Positions 46,300 to 55,623 are shown, counted from the stretch's first letter. The stretch: 64,000 nucleotides of DNA from Pseudoalteromonas sp. S2755 (GCF_005886535.1 NZ_PNDS01000027.1:1-64000); one strand, 5' to 3'. Program-made: numbers and translations. Notes: generated from the letters alone by a model not told the origin.

Positions 46300-47328
46300 A
46301 TGCAATACAGCAATATCCTTATTGTCCGACTCAGTGCTATTGGTGACATCGTGATGGCGTCAGGTCTTATTTCTGCACTAAAGGCACGTTATCCAGAAGC
46401 AAAACTGAGCTGGTTAGCAGAGCCAGCTGGCGCGACCTTGCTACAACAAAATCCATTGCTAGATGAGGTGATCCTGTGGCCTCGCAATGAGTGGCAAAAA
46501 GTGCGAAAAACACAGGGGATCATAGCGCTACTGAAGCACGTTAATAGCTTTAAAAAGCAGTTGGCTAGTCGACAATTCGACCTAGTGCTCGACGCTCAAG
46601 GACTCCTTAAAAGTGGCGTGCTAGCTTGGCTTAGCGGCGCTCAATACAAGGTTGGGATCAATAGTCGCGAAGGCAGTCAGTGGCTTATGAATAAGGTAGT
46701 GACCTCGTCTTGGTCTGCAGATATCAGCTCGGAATACAGAGCAGCAGCGAAATTTTTTGGTGCGCCTGAAACGGCGTTCCAATACTCGCTCATTGCCTCA
46801 AAAGAGACACAACAACATACAGAAGCACTGTTATTTGAGCATACTCAAGGTCAACCTTATGTGGTGTTTTGTCCGTTTACAACGAGAGCACAGAAACATT
46901 GGGTAGATGGGCATTGGCGTGAGTTGTATAAACAAGTAAAGCAGTCTATTTGTGCGCATATTATTATGTTGGGTGGACCAAGTGATATCGCTCATAGCGA
47001 GCGCTTAGAAAAACAGATGCCGGGGATCGTTAATCTAACTGGGAAAACGACATTGCTTGAGTGCAGCGAGATCATTCGGGGAGCAAAAGGTGTGATTGGC
47101 GTTGATACTGGACTGACCCACATGGCGATGGCGCATCATACTCCGGTTATTGCATTGTTTGGTTCAACCTTACCGTATGAAAACACCTTCAATCCAAAAG
47201 GTCGCGTGCTGAGCGATAAGCTTGCTTGCTCACCATGCAAACGTCGGCCAACCTGTGAGGCCCGTTTTGACTGTATGGTGGGGCTCACGCCGCAAAGAGT
47301 CTCGAACGCACTAGGAGAAGTGCTATGA
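46300..47328 (+). CDS. Glycosyltransferase family 9 (heptosyltransferase-like)
   Basis: A 342-aa GT-B enzyme of the ADP-heptose:LPS heptosyltransferase family. The N-terminus ILIVRLSAIGDIVMASGLI and DLVLDAQGLLKSG are typical, and the C-terminal GVDTGLTHMAMAHHTPVIAL is the nucleotide-sugar site. The late CSPCKRRPTCEARFDCM resembles the Cys cluster of heptosyltransferases. It lies between waaA and a GT4 gene, so a role in LPS inner core assembly is likely (WaaC type). Confidence 0.9.
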   Translation: MQYSNILIVRLSAIGDIVMASGLISALKARYPEAKLSWLAEPAGATLLQQNPLLDEVILWPRNEWQKVRKTQGIIALLKHVNSFKKQLASRQFDLVLDAQGLLKSGVLAWLSGAQYKVGINSREGSQWLMNKVVTSSWSADISSEYRAAAKFFGAPETAFQYSLIASKETQQHTEALLFEHTQGQPYVVFCPFTTRAQKHWVDGHWRELYKQVKQSICAHIIMLGGPSDIAHSERLEKQMPGIVNLTGKTTLLECSEIIRGAKGVIGVDTGLTHMAMAHHTPVIALFGSTLPYENTFNPKGRVLSDKLACSPCKRRPTCEARFDCMVGLTPQRVSNALGEVL

Positions 47329-48449
47329 AAGTTCTGCATATTGAAGCGGGTCGTCACTTATATGGCGGCGCACAACAAGTGGTGTATTTAACCCAAGCGT
47401 TGCAGCAAAAGGGCATTGAGAACGTGCTGGTTTGCCCGCCTAATAGTGAAATAATAGCAGCCGTTGATAAGCAAGTTATTGTGGAACCTGTGAAAATGGC
47501 AGGCGATCTCGATGTCATGCAATGGTTGCGTTTACGAAGGGCTATTGCCCATCATCAGCCTGATTGTGTCCATATTCACAGCCGTCGAGGAGTTGATACT
47601 TGGGGCTTACTTGCCGCGAAGTCGCTTAATGTTCCTGTTATTTTATCGAGACGAGTCGATAACACCGAGCCGCGCTGGTGGTCAAAATTAAAATACCCAG
47701 CCTACGATAAAGTTATCGCTATTTCAAAAGGGATCCGCCAAGTATTACTCTCGCAAGGTATTGCTCCTGAGCAAGTAAAGTTAGTCCACAGTGCAGTTGA
47801 TACCCTGCGCTTTGCACCAAGTAGTGTGGAGCGGCAATGGCTGCTTGATGAGTTTGAGCTGCCACAAAATGCCTTGGTTGTGGCTAATTTTGCGCAACTG
47901 ATAGAGCGTAAAGGGCAGGATGTGATCATGCGTGCAGCCAAGCACCTCATTGCTGAGCATCCTAACTTGCGCGTATTACTGTTTGGTCGAGGGCCAAAGC
48001 AGCAACAGTATCAGGCGCGTATAGACGAGCTGGGGCTGCAAAAAATTGTTCAGCTGGTGGGATTTCGACAAGACGTAGCACGTATTTTACCGGCGGTTGA
48101 TATCGTTGCACATCCAGCATCGATGGAAGGGTTAGGTGTCGCATTATTACAAAGTAGCGCATCTGGCGTGCCTGTAGTGGGCTTTGCTGCCGGTGGTATT
48201 CCCGAAGCAGTTGCGCACAATGAAACCGGATTACTCGCTCCGGTTAGTGATCAAGCTCAGTTTACCCAAGATCTTAATCGCTTGCTTAACGACTCAATTT
48301 TACGAGAGCAAATGGGCCGTAAAGGCCGCGCTAAAATGTGCAGTGAATTTGCCATTGAGGTGATGGCGGAAGGCAACTTGTCGGTGTATCGAAGCGTGTT
48401 AACTAAGTTGGGAAGAGCGCCTTTAACTAGCGAATCACAGAAAGTGTGA
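47325..48449 (+). CDS. Glycosyltransferase family 4
   Basis: A 374-aa GT-B glycosyltransferase. N-terminal ...LYGGAQQVVYLTQALQQKG and VHIHSRRGVDTWG; C-terminal FGRGPKQQQY, VGFRQDVARILPAVDIVAHP and SMEGLGVALLQSSASGVPVV are the GT4 donor-site motifs. The ATG overlaps the stop of the GT9 gene by 4 bp (ATGA), so the three LPS genes are translationally coupled. It probably adds an LPS core sugar. Confidence 0.92.
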   Translation: MKVLHIEAGRHLYGGAQQVVYLTQALQQKGIENVLVCPPNSEIIAAVDKQVIVEPVKMAGDLDVMQWLRLRRAIAHHQPDCVHIHSRRGVDTWGLLAAKSLNVPVILSRRVDNTEPRWWSKLKYPAYDKVIAISKGIRQVLLSQGIAPEQVKLVHSAVDTLRFAPSSVERQWLLDEFELPQNALVVANFAQLIERKGQDVIMRAAKHLIAEHPNLRVLLFGRGPKQQQYQARIDELGLQKIVQLVGFRQDVARILPAVDIVAHPASMEGLGVALLQSSASGVPVVGFAAGGIPEAVAHNETGLLAPVSDQAQFTQDLNRLLNDSILREQMGRKGRAKMCSEFAIEVMAEGNLSVYRSVLTKLGRAPLTSESQKV

Positions 48450-48881
48450 GTTCCAATAAGGATACTCACCAATGTGGCTTACTAGCTTGGTTCTTAGTGG
48501 GTTTGCGGCAATATACCGGGCAGTGGTATGCCTATCTTCTGTGGTTCTGAGCTGATGATCGTAATACGCGCTTTGCCAAATTCTGTATTTTGAATCCAAT
48601 TGCCTATTTAGCAGGTAAGCTGTTCTGCCTTTTAATTCTCCAACAACCTTACCAAGTTGTGTATTTCCAAGTGTTAGTAAGCCATGAAATTGATCTGGCA
48701 TTAATACCCATGTTTGCCAGCGGCACTCAAACTTTTGTTCATTATGTGAGATAGATTGGCAATACAATCGTGCCAGCCGATAATCCGTAAAATAGGGCGT
48801 GCGTTTATGGCAGTTAAACGTAATGAAGTATTCCGCGTACGGGATTGATATCCTGCCTTTTCTCAGGTCATTCCAGCTCAT
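48435..48881 (-). CDS. REP-associated tyrosine transposase (RAYT, Y1 family) with altered HUH motif
   Basis: A 148-aa IS200-like REP transposase. Family features seen are the N-terminal GRISIPYAEYFITFNCHKR, the WVLMPDQFHGLLTL core and the C-terminal TTARYIAANPLRTKLVSHIG with the catalytic Tyr. In the core the usual H-u-H reads Q-F-H; the codon is CAA, so the first metal-binding His is lost. AAGGAG lies 5 bp before the ATG at 48881. It overlaps the 3' end of the GT4 gene by 15 bp and is followed upstream by three REP-like palindromes, the expected partner sites. Confidence 0.88.
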   Translation of the reverse strand: MSWNDLRKGRISIPYAEYFITFNCHKRTPYFTDYRLARLYCQSISHNEQKFECRWQTWVLMPDQFHGLLTLGNTQLGKVVGELKGRTAYLLNRQLDSKYRIWQSAYYDHQLRTTEDRHTTARYIAANPLRTKLVSHIGEYPYWNSHFL

Positions 48882-48937
48882 GTGCACTCCTTGCAATTGA
48901 GAGGTGAATTTTAAAGATAATCCCTTTGATTAAATCT

Positions 48938-49156
48938 GTCGAGGTAAACGTTGGATGGTAGGTCGTGATTTATCACGACAACAGGTTTGCGAATGGGTAA
49001 ATGATTATCCTACCGACGTAAACCTCGACCAACGTTTGGGTGGTAGGTCGTGATTTATCACGACAACAGGTTTGTGGTGGATAAATGATTATCCCGTCGA
49101 GGTCAACCTCGACCTACGGATGGATGGTAGGTCGTGATTTATCACGACAACAGGTT
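48938..49156. repeat. Array of three REP-like palindromes (BIME type)
   Basis: The unit GGTAGGTCGTGATTTATCACGACAACAGGTT contains a perfect 8-bp stem, GTCGTGAT-TT-ATCACGAC. Copies lie at 48957-48988, 49042-49073 and 49126-49156, with a period of 84-85 bp. Between them a second palindrome family is seen, best as GTCGAGGTCAACCTCGAC at 49096-49113. The array sits between the RAYT gene and a small gene. Confidence 0.9.
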
Positions 49157-49242
49157 CGCGACAAAACATTCACGACAACCAAGGTGAACCAAACGTACAT
49201 GTGGGTCGTTTAATTATTAATCGGTGAAACAAGGAGAGCATT

Positions 49243-49563
49243 ATGCTTGCTGCCACACTCAAAGAAAAAATCGCTAATAAAGAACTCCATGCCATCGTGC
49301 TTAGCTACGCGGATTCAAATCATTACCTTGCGGGTGGTCAAGATAGTGATGGAAACTTGCATATCTTAATGCATGCCGAGGGCAAACTTACACCGTTTAA
49401 CTCGCTGCGAGAGGCCGAGACAAAGCTAGCGGAGCTCGGCGCAACTCAAGCCTACCTCAGAGTAGAGTCTGCCTATGATGAAATTGGCCCTGAGGACTCT
49501 TCGGGAACGCATATCAGCAATATGGAGATCCGTCACTTAACTCCATCCGACATATCCGTTTAA
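49243..49563 (+). CDS. Small conserved protein (DUF6482-like)
   Basis: A 106-aa cytosolic protein with no signal or membrane segment. AAGGAGAGC lies before the ATG, so it is translated. The pattern LHAIVLSYADSNHYLAGGQD and the end DSSGTHISNMEIRHL recall the small DUF6482 family of marine gammaproteobacteria. Function unknown. It ends before a long stem terminator. Confidence 0.75.
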   Translation: MLAATLKEKIANKELHAIVLSYADSNHYLAGGQDSDGNLHILMHAEGKLTPFNSLREAETKLAELGATQAYLRVESAYDEIGPEDSSGTHISNMEIRHLTPSDISV

Positions 49564-49568
49564 ACAAA

Positions 49569-49604
49569 AAGGCTTAAGCGCCCATTGGTGAGTGCTTAAG
49601 CCTT
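49569..49604. terminator. Terminator between small DUF gene and PKD lipoprotein gene
   Basis: AAGGCTTAAGC and GCTTAAGCCTT form an 11-bp stem with a 14-nt loop between convergent genes. Confidence 0.75.
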
Positions 49605-49627
49605 ACAAGTTATTGAGTAGAGAGACC

Positions 49628-51508
49628 TTATTCTACTGAAAGTGTTATCGTTTTAGTGGCAACGGAAGCGGACTTTTCATCAACAACACTTAAACTTACT
49701 TGGTAGTCGCCTGGTGCAACAGGAGTGAATTGTAGGGTCGAGTCATGAACTGCGGTACTGTCAATCACTTTGCCTGATGGAGCAACCACCTTCCAAAAAT
49801 AGGTCAAATTGCCTGCGTTGCTGTCGCTATCCATAACCGTTGGAGTTATCCAAAGCGCTGCATCTGTTTTCAGTACTCCTTGATAGTCCAGTGCCGTAAT
49901 TACTGGAGCGCTATTTTGTACAGCACTTACTTTGACGAATGCCGCGACGACTAAGTCAGCCTTGCCATCAGACACAATGCATTTTAGGACATAGTTACCA
50001 GCTTCATCGAAAGTAAGAGACGCGCGATTATCAGCATTATTGACCACTGCAGTGCTATTCTCAGGCTTCGTTTCAAGTGACCAGCGATAAGTGAGCGGAT
50101 CGCCGTCTTTATCTTCTGCGGATACCACAAAGACTTTGGTTTCCCCTTCCGTAGCTGTAGATATTTGTGGGCTCACAGACGCTGTGGGTCCATAGTTTTC
50201 AGGGTGGCTCTTTATCACGCCACTGGCAGTTTGGCTTAGCTCACCGTTACTTACCTCCACAAAATAACGGTAAGTCCCCTCTCCGTGAGGCATAAAAATC
50301 ACCGTGTCGGTATCTTCATTCGTAACGGAATAGGTCAAACTGGCTTCAAATGGCTCAAACGTCCAACTAAAGGAGAGTGGTCTGCCACTTGTATCTCTAC
50401 TTCGCTTGGCACTAAGCTCGATGGCTTCATTGATTTTGGTTGACTCTGGCGCATCGACGAATACAAGTGGTTTGTTTGCTTCGCCGAATTTTGCCGTTAA
50501 GGTGTGGGTTGCTTCACTTAAACGGCCTTGTTTGTCTTTAAGGCTAAAGCGGATCTTATATTGCCCTGCCTTATCCACTTTGAGTGAGGTGCTAAATCCG
50601 TTTGGCGTTGCCATTACCGCTTGGCTGCCAATCGGTTTGCTGTCAAAACTCCAAAGCGGTGTTACTGCACCTTGATACTGACTACCATCGCTTTTCAGCT
50701 CAACAAAAGTCATTGAGCTTAATGTAACCTCTGAAGGTGCTGCAATAGCCGCTTTAAGAGCTGGCTGGTTATCTACAACGATGACTTTTTCCGATTTGCT
50801 ATGTGACGATTTACCATCATAAACGGTTAAAGTAATAGTGTATTCACCCGCAAATTTAGAGGCAAAAGAGGCAAGGTTATTGTTAGGGCTTACCAATGTG
50901 TATTCATCAACATTAGCTGGTGCAGTGACTTGCCATTTATAGCTAAGATTATCGCCGTCTGAGTCTGAGCTGTTGCTCGCATCTAACTGTAGATGCTCGT
51001 TGATGGCAATTTCCTGTTTTGTGAGTGTGAAATCAGCGACCGGAGGCGTGTTCACACTTGGTGTGGTTTTTTCTTTTACACGGATCTCAAACTGTGTTGT
51101 CGATTCGTTACTACCTGACTTGATTGTTAGCCCTACAATGTAACTACCTGCAACATCAGCGGTAAAGTGCGCTTGCTTAGCGTTGGGGTTAGAAAACTGA
51201 GCGTTACTAGCTTGGGGTTTGGCTTGCCACTGCCATGTTATTTCGGCATTTTCAGGGATCGTACTTCCCGTAGTGCTAAGCTGAATGACGTTGCCTGTCT
51301 CCCCAAAGGCACTTGCCTGAATTTTAGCGACTGGCTTAGTCGTGGTATCCGTTCCTGAATCTGTATTATCGTTATTTGAATCCGTGTTGCCGTTATTTCC
51401 ATTTTTGCCGCCATCCTGGTTGACTGGTGTAGAGTCACCACCTGAACCGCCGCATCCTGCTAGGAATAGTGAACAACAAAGTATTGATGTCATTAAGTTT
51501 TTGTTCAT
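49628..51508 (-). CDS. PKD/Ig-like repeat surface lipoprotein
   Basis: A 626-aa lipoprotein with signal MNKNLMTSILCCSLFLAGC and lipid Cys at 19, then a Gly/Asn/Asp-rich linker. About six PKD- or Ig-like beta-sandwich repeats follow, seen by recurring starts such as PPVADFTLTKQEIAINEHLQ, PTASVSPQISTATEGE and APVITALDYQG and by W-x-W/YKW cores. Repeats of this kind mediate binding of polysaccharide or protein at the surface. No catalytic domain is visible. It is divergent from the deoR-glmS pair. Confidence 0.85.
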   Translation of the reverse strand: MNKNLMTSILCCSLFLAGCGGSGGDSTPVNQDGGKNGNNGNTDSNNDNTDSGTDTTTKPVAKIQASAFGETGNVIQLSTTGSTIPENAEITWQWQAKPQASNAQFSNPNAKQAHFTADVAGSYIVGLTIKSGSNESTTQFEIRVKEKTTPSVNTPPVADFTLTKQEIAINEHLQLDASNSSDSDGDNLSYKWQVTAPANVDEYTLVSPNNNLASFASKFAGEYTITLTVYDGKSSHSKSEKVIVVDNQPALKAAIAAPSEVTLSSMTFVELKSDGSQYQGAVTPLWSFDSKPIGSQAVMATPNGFSTSLKVDKAGQYKIRFSLKDKQGRLSEATHTLTAKFGEANKPLVFVDAPESTKINEAIELSAKRSRDTSGRPLSFSWTFEPFEASLTYSVTNEDTDTVIFMPHGEGTYRYFVEVSNGELSQTASGVIKSHPENYGPTASVSPQISTATEGETKVFVVSAEDKDGDPLTYRWSLETKPENSTAVVNNADNRASLTFDEAGNYVLKCIVSDGKADLVVAAFVKVSAVQNSAPVITALDYQGVLKTDAALWITPTVMDSDSNAGNLTYFWKVVAPSGKVIDSTAVHDSTLQFTPVAPGDYQVSLSVVDEKSASVATKTITLSVE

Positions 51509-51611
51509 TTAATTATCCTTTTAAGTACCTCAATCCGGAAATGTATCCCGTTGCTCATAATATTTCCAGTTAAAATTTGTTCAGTGCAAAATTTAACTTG
51601 TTTAGGTTTTG

Positions 51612-51652
51612 AAGTTTCGACTATAATCGCCTTAAATTTCGAAACGAAACTT
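51612..51652. promoter_or_regulatory. Candidate operator upstream of the deoR-family gene
   Basis: AAGTTTCG (51612-51619) and CGAAACTT (51645-51652) form an inverted repeat, with TTTCGAAA overlapping the right arm. The element ends 5 bp before the ATG of the DeoR-type regulator, so autoregulation is likely. Confidence 0.5.
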
Positions 51653-51657
51653 ATTTA

Positions 51658-52440
51658 ATGACTAAACGAAATACTCAACAGCGCAGACATACCATTCTTT
51701 CATGGGTTAATGAATACGGTGAAGTAAGCGTAGAATCACTTGCCGCTGAGTTTGAAACGTCAGAAGTTACGATTCGTAAGGATTTAACGGCACTAGAAAA
51801 AAGTGGCCTGTTACTACGCCGCTATGGCGGTGCAATAGCCCTTCCTAAAGAGATCACCGCATCAGGTAAAGACGAGCAAGATTCAGCACGTAAAACAGCA
51901 ATTGCCAAAGCCGCCGCTGAACTGATTAAAGATCACAATCGCATCATTATCGATAGTGGCAGAACCACCGAAACCTTAATCCCAGAGCTTGCGCAAAAGC
52001 GCGGTTTAGTCGTGATGACGAATGCGATGAATATTGCCAACCGCTTGTTATCGCTTGAAAATGAGCCAACGTTATTGATGACCGGCGGGACGTGGGATCC
52101 ACATTCTGAATCATTTCAAGGGCAAGTAGCAGAACAAGTACTACAATCCTATGACTTTGATCAGCTTTTTATTGGTGCCGATGGCATTGATGTAGAACGT
52201 GGCACAACCACATTCAACGAATTAATTGGGCTGAGCCGTGTGATGGCAAAGTCAGCCCGTGAAGTCATTGTGATGGTCGAATCCGACAAGATTGGCCGTA
52301 AAATTCCGAATTTAGAAATACCTTGGGCACAGATCACCACTTTGATCACCGACAACAACTTGGCAGATGACCTTCGCCAAGCGATCAAAGCACGTGGCAT
52401 ACAGCTTATCTGTGCTGAATTACACACAACGTGCAAATAA
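51658..52440 (+). CDS. DeoR-family transcriptional regulator next to glmS
   Basis: A 260-aa DeoR-type repressor with an N-terminal HTH (GEVSVESLAAEFETSEVTIR, KDLTALEKSGLLLRRYGGA) and a C-terminal sugar-phosphate isomerase-like effector domain (IIIDSGRTTETLIPEL, LLMTGGTWD, LFIGADGID). The next gene, glmS, starts 12 bp later, so it likely controls amino-sugar synthesis and binds a phosphosugar. Confidence 0.93.
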   Translation: MTKRNTQQRRHTILSWVNEYGEVSVESLAAEFETSEVTIRKDLTALEKSGLLLRRYGGAIALPKEITASGKDEQDSARKTAIAKAAAELIKDHNRIIIDSGRTTETLIPELAQKRGLVVMTNAMNIANRLLSLENEPTLLMTGGTWDPHSESFQGQVAEQVLQSYDFDQLFIGADGIDVERGTTTFNELIGLSRVMAKSAREVIVMVESDKIGRKIPNLEIPWAQITTLITDNNLADDLRQAIKARGIQLICAELHTTCK

Positions 52441-52452
52441 AATGGAGAGATT

Positions 52453-54273
52453 ATGTGTGGAATCGTAGGCGCTGTTGCTGAGCGTCCAGTAAACAAAATT
52501 CTTATCGAAGGCCTAAAACGCCTTGAATATCGTGGTTATGATTCTGCGGGCGTAGCACTTTGCGAAGGCGGCGCACTCAACAGCGTGAAAGCCGTAGGTA
52601 AAGTGGTAAACCTAGAATCTGCGCTTGAAAATGCAGAAGTAAAAGGTACTACCGGTATCGCGCATACGCGCTGGGCAACACACGGCGGCGTAACAGAGGC
52701 TAACGCGCACCCGCATATTTCTAACAGCGAAATTGCGTTAGTACACAACGGCATTATTGAAAACCATGAAGGTTTGCGCAGAGCACTCAAAGAAGACGGC
52801 TATGAGTTTTTATCTGACACTGACACCGAAGTAATGGTGCACCTGATCCATCAACTCCGACAACAGCACACTACATTACTTGCTGCTGTGCAAGCCGCGG
52901 TAAAACAGCTTGAAGGTGCATACGGTACGGTATTATTTGATAAAGCAAACCAAGATGAAATCATCGTGGCACGCTCAGGCAGCCCACTGGTGATCGGCCT
53001 TGGCCTTGGTGAAAACTTTATCGCCTCTGATCAGCTCGCGCTATTACCAGTAACCCGCAGCTTTATCTTTTTAGAAGAAGGCGATGTAGCACGCATTACT
53101 CGCGAAACGGTAGAAATCTTCGACATAAACGGCAATCCTGTAGAACGCGAAGTGGTTGAGTCTAACATCACGCAAGATGCGTCGGGCAAAGGTGAATATC
53201 GCCACTACATGCTAAAAGAAATCTACGAGCAGCCAATGGCAGTACGTAATACACTTGAAGGCCGTTTAGACAACGATCGCGTCAGTATCGACGCATTTGG
53301 CGACAAAGCTAATGAAATCTTTAAAGATGTAAAACACGTTCAGATCATCGCATGTGGTACGTCTTACCACTCAGGCATGGTGGCGCGCTACTGGCTAGAG
53401 CAATTTGCAGGCGTAAGCTGTAATGTTGAAATCGCCTCAGAGTTTCGCTACCGCGACTCATTTGTTCACGAAAACAGCCTATTGGTAACCATTTCACAAT
53501 CAGGCGAAACCGCAGACACGCTCGCGGCACTGCGTCTTGCCAAAGAGCAAGGCTATATGGCGTCAATGACCATCTGTAACGTACCAGGCTCATCACTTGT
53601 ACGTGAGTCAGATCTTGCCTTTATGACCAAAGCAGGCGCAGAAATCGGTGTGGCATCAACTAAAGCCTTTACGACTCAATTAGTTGGCTTATTGATGCTA
53701 ACGGCATCGATCGCGCAGGAAAAAGGCCGTGATCAAAGTGCAATCGTCAACGCCATTAAAACCCTGCCAACCAAGCTTGAAGAAACTCTAACGATGGCTG
53801 ACGGCATTGAGCTACTTGCAGAAGAATTTGCCGACAAACATCACTCATTGTTCTTAGGTCGTGGCTCACAATACCCAATCGCAATGGAAGGCGCACTTAA
53901 GCTTAAAGAAATCTCTTACATCCACGCCGAAGCCTATGCGGCAGGCGAGCTAAAACACGGCCCGCTCGCGCTTATCGACGCAGACATGCCTATCATCGTC
54001 GTTGCACCAAACAACGAGCTGCTTGAAAAGCTCAAATCAAACGTTGAAGAAGTACGCGCACGCGGCGGTATCATCTACGTATTCGCGGACAAAGACTCAA
54101 ACTTTGCCTCAGACGACACCATGCGAGTAATGAACGTCAACCACGTAGAAAACATCATCGCCCCAGTGGTTTACACCATCCCACTACAGCTACTTTCATA
54201 CTATGTAGCCGTGATCAAAGGCACCGATGTTGACCAACCGAGAAACCTCGCAAAGAGTGTAACGGTAGAATAA
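52453..54273 (+). CDS. glmS: Glutamine-fructose-6-phosphate aminotransferase GlmS
   Basis: Makes glucosamine-6-P from fructose-6-P and glutamine. The 606-aa protein starts [12 protein letters not shown] with the N-terminal nucleophile Cys. It has the glutaminase motif [10 protein letters not shown], two SIS domains ([46 protein letters not shown]) and the C-terminal [19 protein letters not shown] lies before the ATG. Its 3' end forms the attTn7 recognition site used by Tn7-like elements, one of which has left remains just downstream. Confidence 0.98.
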   Translation: MCGIVGAVAERPVNKILIEGLKRLEYRGYDSAGVALCEGGALNSVKAVGKVVNLESALENAEVKGTTGIAHTRWATHGGVTEANAHPHISNSEIALVHNGIIENHEGLRRALKEDGYEFLSDTDTEVMVHLIHQLRQQHTTLLAAVQAAVKQLEGAYGTVLFDKANQDEIIVARSGSPLVIGLGLGENFIASDQLALLPVTRSFIFLEEGDVARITRETVEIFDINGNPVEREVVESNITQDASGKGEYRHYMLKEIYEQPMAVRNTLEGRLDNDRVSIDAFGDKANEIFKDVKHVQIIACGTSYHSGMVARYWLEQFAGVSCNVEIASEFRYRDSFVHENSLLVTISQSGETADTLAALRLAKEQGYMASMTICNVPGSSLVRESDLAFMTKAGAEIGVASTKAFTTQLVGLLMLTASIAQEKGRDQSAIVNAIKTLPTKLEETLTMADGIELLAEEFADKHHSLFLGRGSQYPIAMEGALKLKEISYIHAEAYAAGELKHGPLALIDADMPIIVVAPNNELLEKLKSNVEEVRARGGIIYVFADKDSNFASDDTMRVMNVNHVENIIAPVVYTIPLQLLSYYVAVIKGTDVDQPRNLAKSVTVE

Positions 54274-54275
54274 GA

Positions 54276-54295
54276 AAAGGCGCGCAAGCGCCTTT
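54276..54295. terminator. glmS terminator
   Basis: AAAGGCGC-GCAA-GCGCCTTT is a perfect 8-bp stem with a tetraloop ending in TTT, 2 bp after the glmS stop. The Tn7-like end starts directly after it. Confidence 0.85.
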
Positions 54296-54297
54296 GT

Positions 54298-54366
54298 TGT
54301 GGGTGAACAATAAAGTTTCACCCCATACAATAAAGTATCATCCCAAACAATAAAGTTTCATACTGC
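54298..54366. mobile_element. Tn7-like element end with three 20-bp TnsB-site-like repeats at attTn7
   Basis: TGTGGGTGAACAATAAAG begins 24 nt after the glmS stop, the usual Tn7 insertion distance, and starts with TGT as Tn7 ends do. From 54307 three copies of ACAATAAAGTTTCACCCC-like sequence follow at 54307, 54327 and 54347, with an exact 20-bp period, as TnsB binding sites do at Tn7 ends. The middle copy has GTATCAT. A TGT three bases earlier (54295) is an alternative tip. The far end of the element was not found. Confidence 0.7.
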
Positions 54367-54436
54367 AAGCCCTCTTATGCTGACTTTTTTATTTAAATAA
54401 GCCATTATCATAGTACTCTCGTTTGAAAACGGAAAT

Positions 54437-55540
54437 ATGGATATGGGCCAGATTACTTATCTCTTAGATAAGGATAAACTGAGAATTGGAGATATCATTC
54501 TTTCTTCTGAAAAGACATTTACAAGTTCCGGTATAAGGTTAATGACTTTAGGCCGATATTCACATGCTGCACTATATGTTGGTGGGACGACAATAGAAGC
54601 AACATTAAGTGGCGTTTTTTCAAAGAGTATACAGCGACTTCCATTTTTCAAAGAAAATCAAGTTGCAGTTTTTAGATATAAAGAACCATTGTCTGATGAT
54701 TTATTGTACAAGGTTTGTGATTACGCTCGTTCTCAAGTTGGCAGTCTATATGCGCTACCAGAAGCTGTAAGTATGAAGGCTCTCAGAGCGTGTAAAGTTA
54801 AGGAGACAAAAAAGCAATTTTGTTCAAGGTTGGTAGCTAAAGCATATGATAACGCAGGTATTTACTTAGGTAATTTGCGTTATCCAGCATACTGCACCCC
54901 AAAACAATTGGGGTTATGTAGCGTTTTTGAACAAGTCCATGATGTTTTAAAAATTGCATCAGAAAGAGAAATAGAATTTGCAAACAGTTCTGACCCGAAT
55001 GTTGCGCATCAATTACAAACATATAAATGGTTAGGGCTGACACGGGACCTAATTGAATCATTGCCAAACAGGAAGTCTTCTGAAATTAATACCATCAACG
55101 ATGTAAATGAGTTGTTGGAAAAGTATCCTGACTTAGATAGGGATATCTCAAATTTTGTGAAAACGTCCGGCTATTTAGAGCATTATTTGTTTGACTCCAA
55201 AGTTAATCCTCATAGGTATAAAACTGAAGTTATGAAGCAATATTTGCTTAAATTTAAAGATCCTGTTGAATTCCTTTGTAGTGAGCTAGAGAAAGAAACT
55301 GAGTTATTTAGGGTCTATTTGAGTAACTTACATGGTTACTATGCTTATTATAAAAATTTCCCTCTGGAATTTTTTAGCTTACATGTCTGTCTGTATTTGA
55401 ATTTGATGCAAACCATACACACAAGAATAAAAGTTATAAAGAATAGTTTGATAAGTTTAGGTGAGGTAGATTTAGCACGTGAATTAGCAACTTTAGAAAC
55501 ATTCTGTAGTAATGCGATTAATGCTTATACAGTAGATTGA
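54437..55540 (+). CDS. YiiX/YebB-like NlpC/P60-superfamily cysteine hydrolase with helical C-terminus
   Basis: A 367-aa protein. The first 160 residues resemble permuted papain-like YiiX/DUF830 enzymes: LRIGDIILSS, the His in GRYSHAALYVGGTTIEAT, and the Cys in KKQFCSRLVAKAYDNAGI. So a Cys-His active site is present. The remaining 200 residues are helical and not recognised. No signal peptide is seen. The gene is A+T-rich compared with glmS and lies between the Tn7-like end and tnsA, where Tn7 itself has no gene. It is probably cargo. Substrate (peptide, lipid or amide) is unknown. Confidence 0.75.
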   Translation: MDMGQITYLLDKDKLRIGDIILSSEKTFTSSGIRLMTLGRYSHAALYVGGTTIEATLSGVFSKSIQRLPFFKENQVAVFRYKEPLSDDLLYKVCDYARSQVGSLYALPEAVSMKALRACKVKETKKQFCSRLVAKAYDNAGIYLGNLRYPAYCTPKQLGLCSVFEQVHDVLKIASEREIEFANSSDPNVAHQLQTYKWLGLTRDLIESLPNRKSSEINTINDVNELLEKYPDLDRDISNFVKTSGYLEHYLFDSKVNPHRYKTEVMKQYLLKFKDPVEFLCSELEKETELFRVYLSNLHGYYAYYKNFPLEFFSLHVCLYLNLMQTIHTRIKVIKNSLISLGEVDLARELATLETFCSNAINAYTVD

Positions 55541-55623
55541 AAGTTCTTAGTTAAATAAAGGAACTTGAAACTAGAGCTTAATATCGACTATGCTGAAATT
55601 TCAATCAGTTATAGCGGTATATT

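Noticed and set aside
48938-49156. CRISPR array
   Set aside because: Only three units, each with an internal palindrome and similar spacers, no cas genes, and a RAYT gene next to it; REP/BIME explains it better.
54298-54366. Iterons of a plasmid-type replication origin
   Set aside because: There is no replication initiator gene nearby, and position after glmS with tnsA downstream fits a Tn7-like end.
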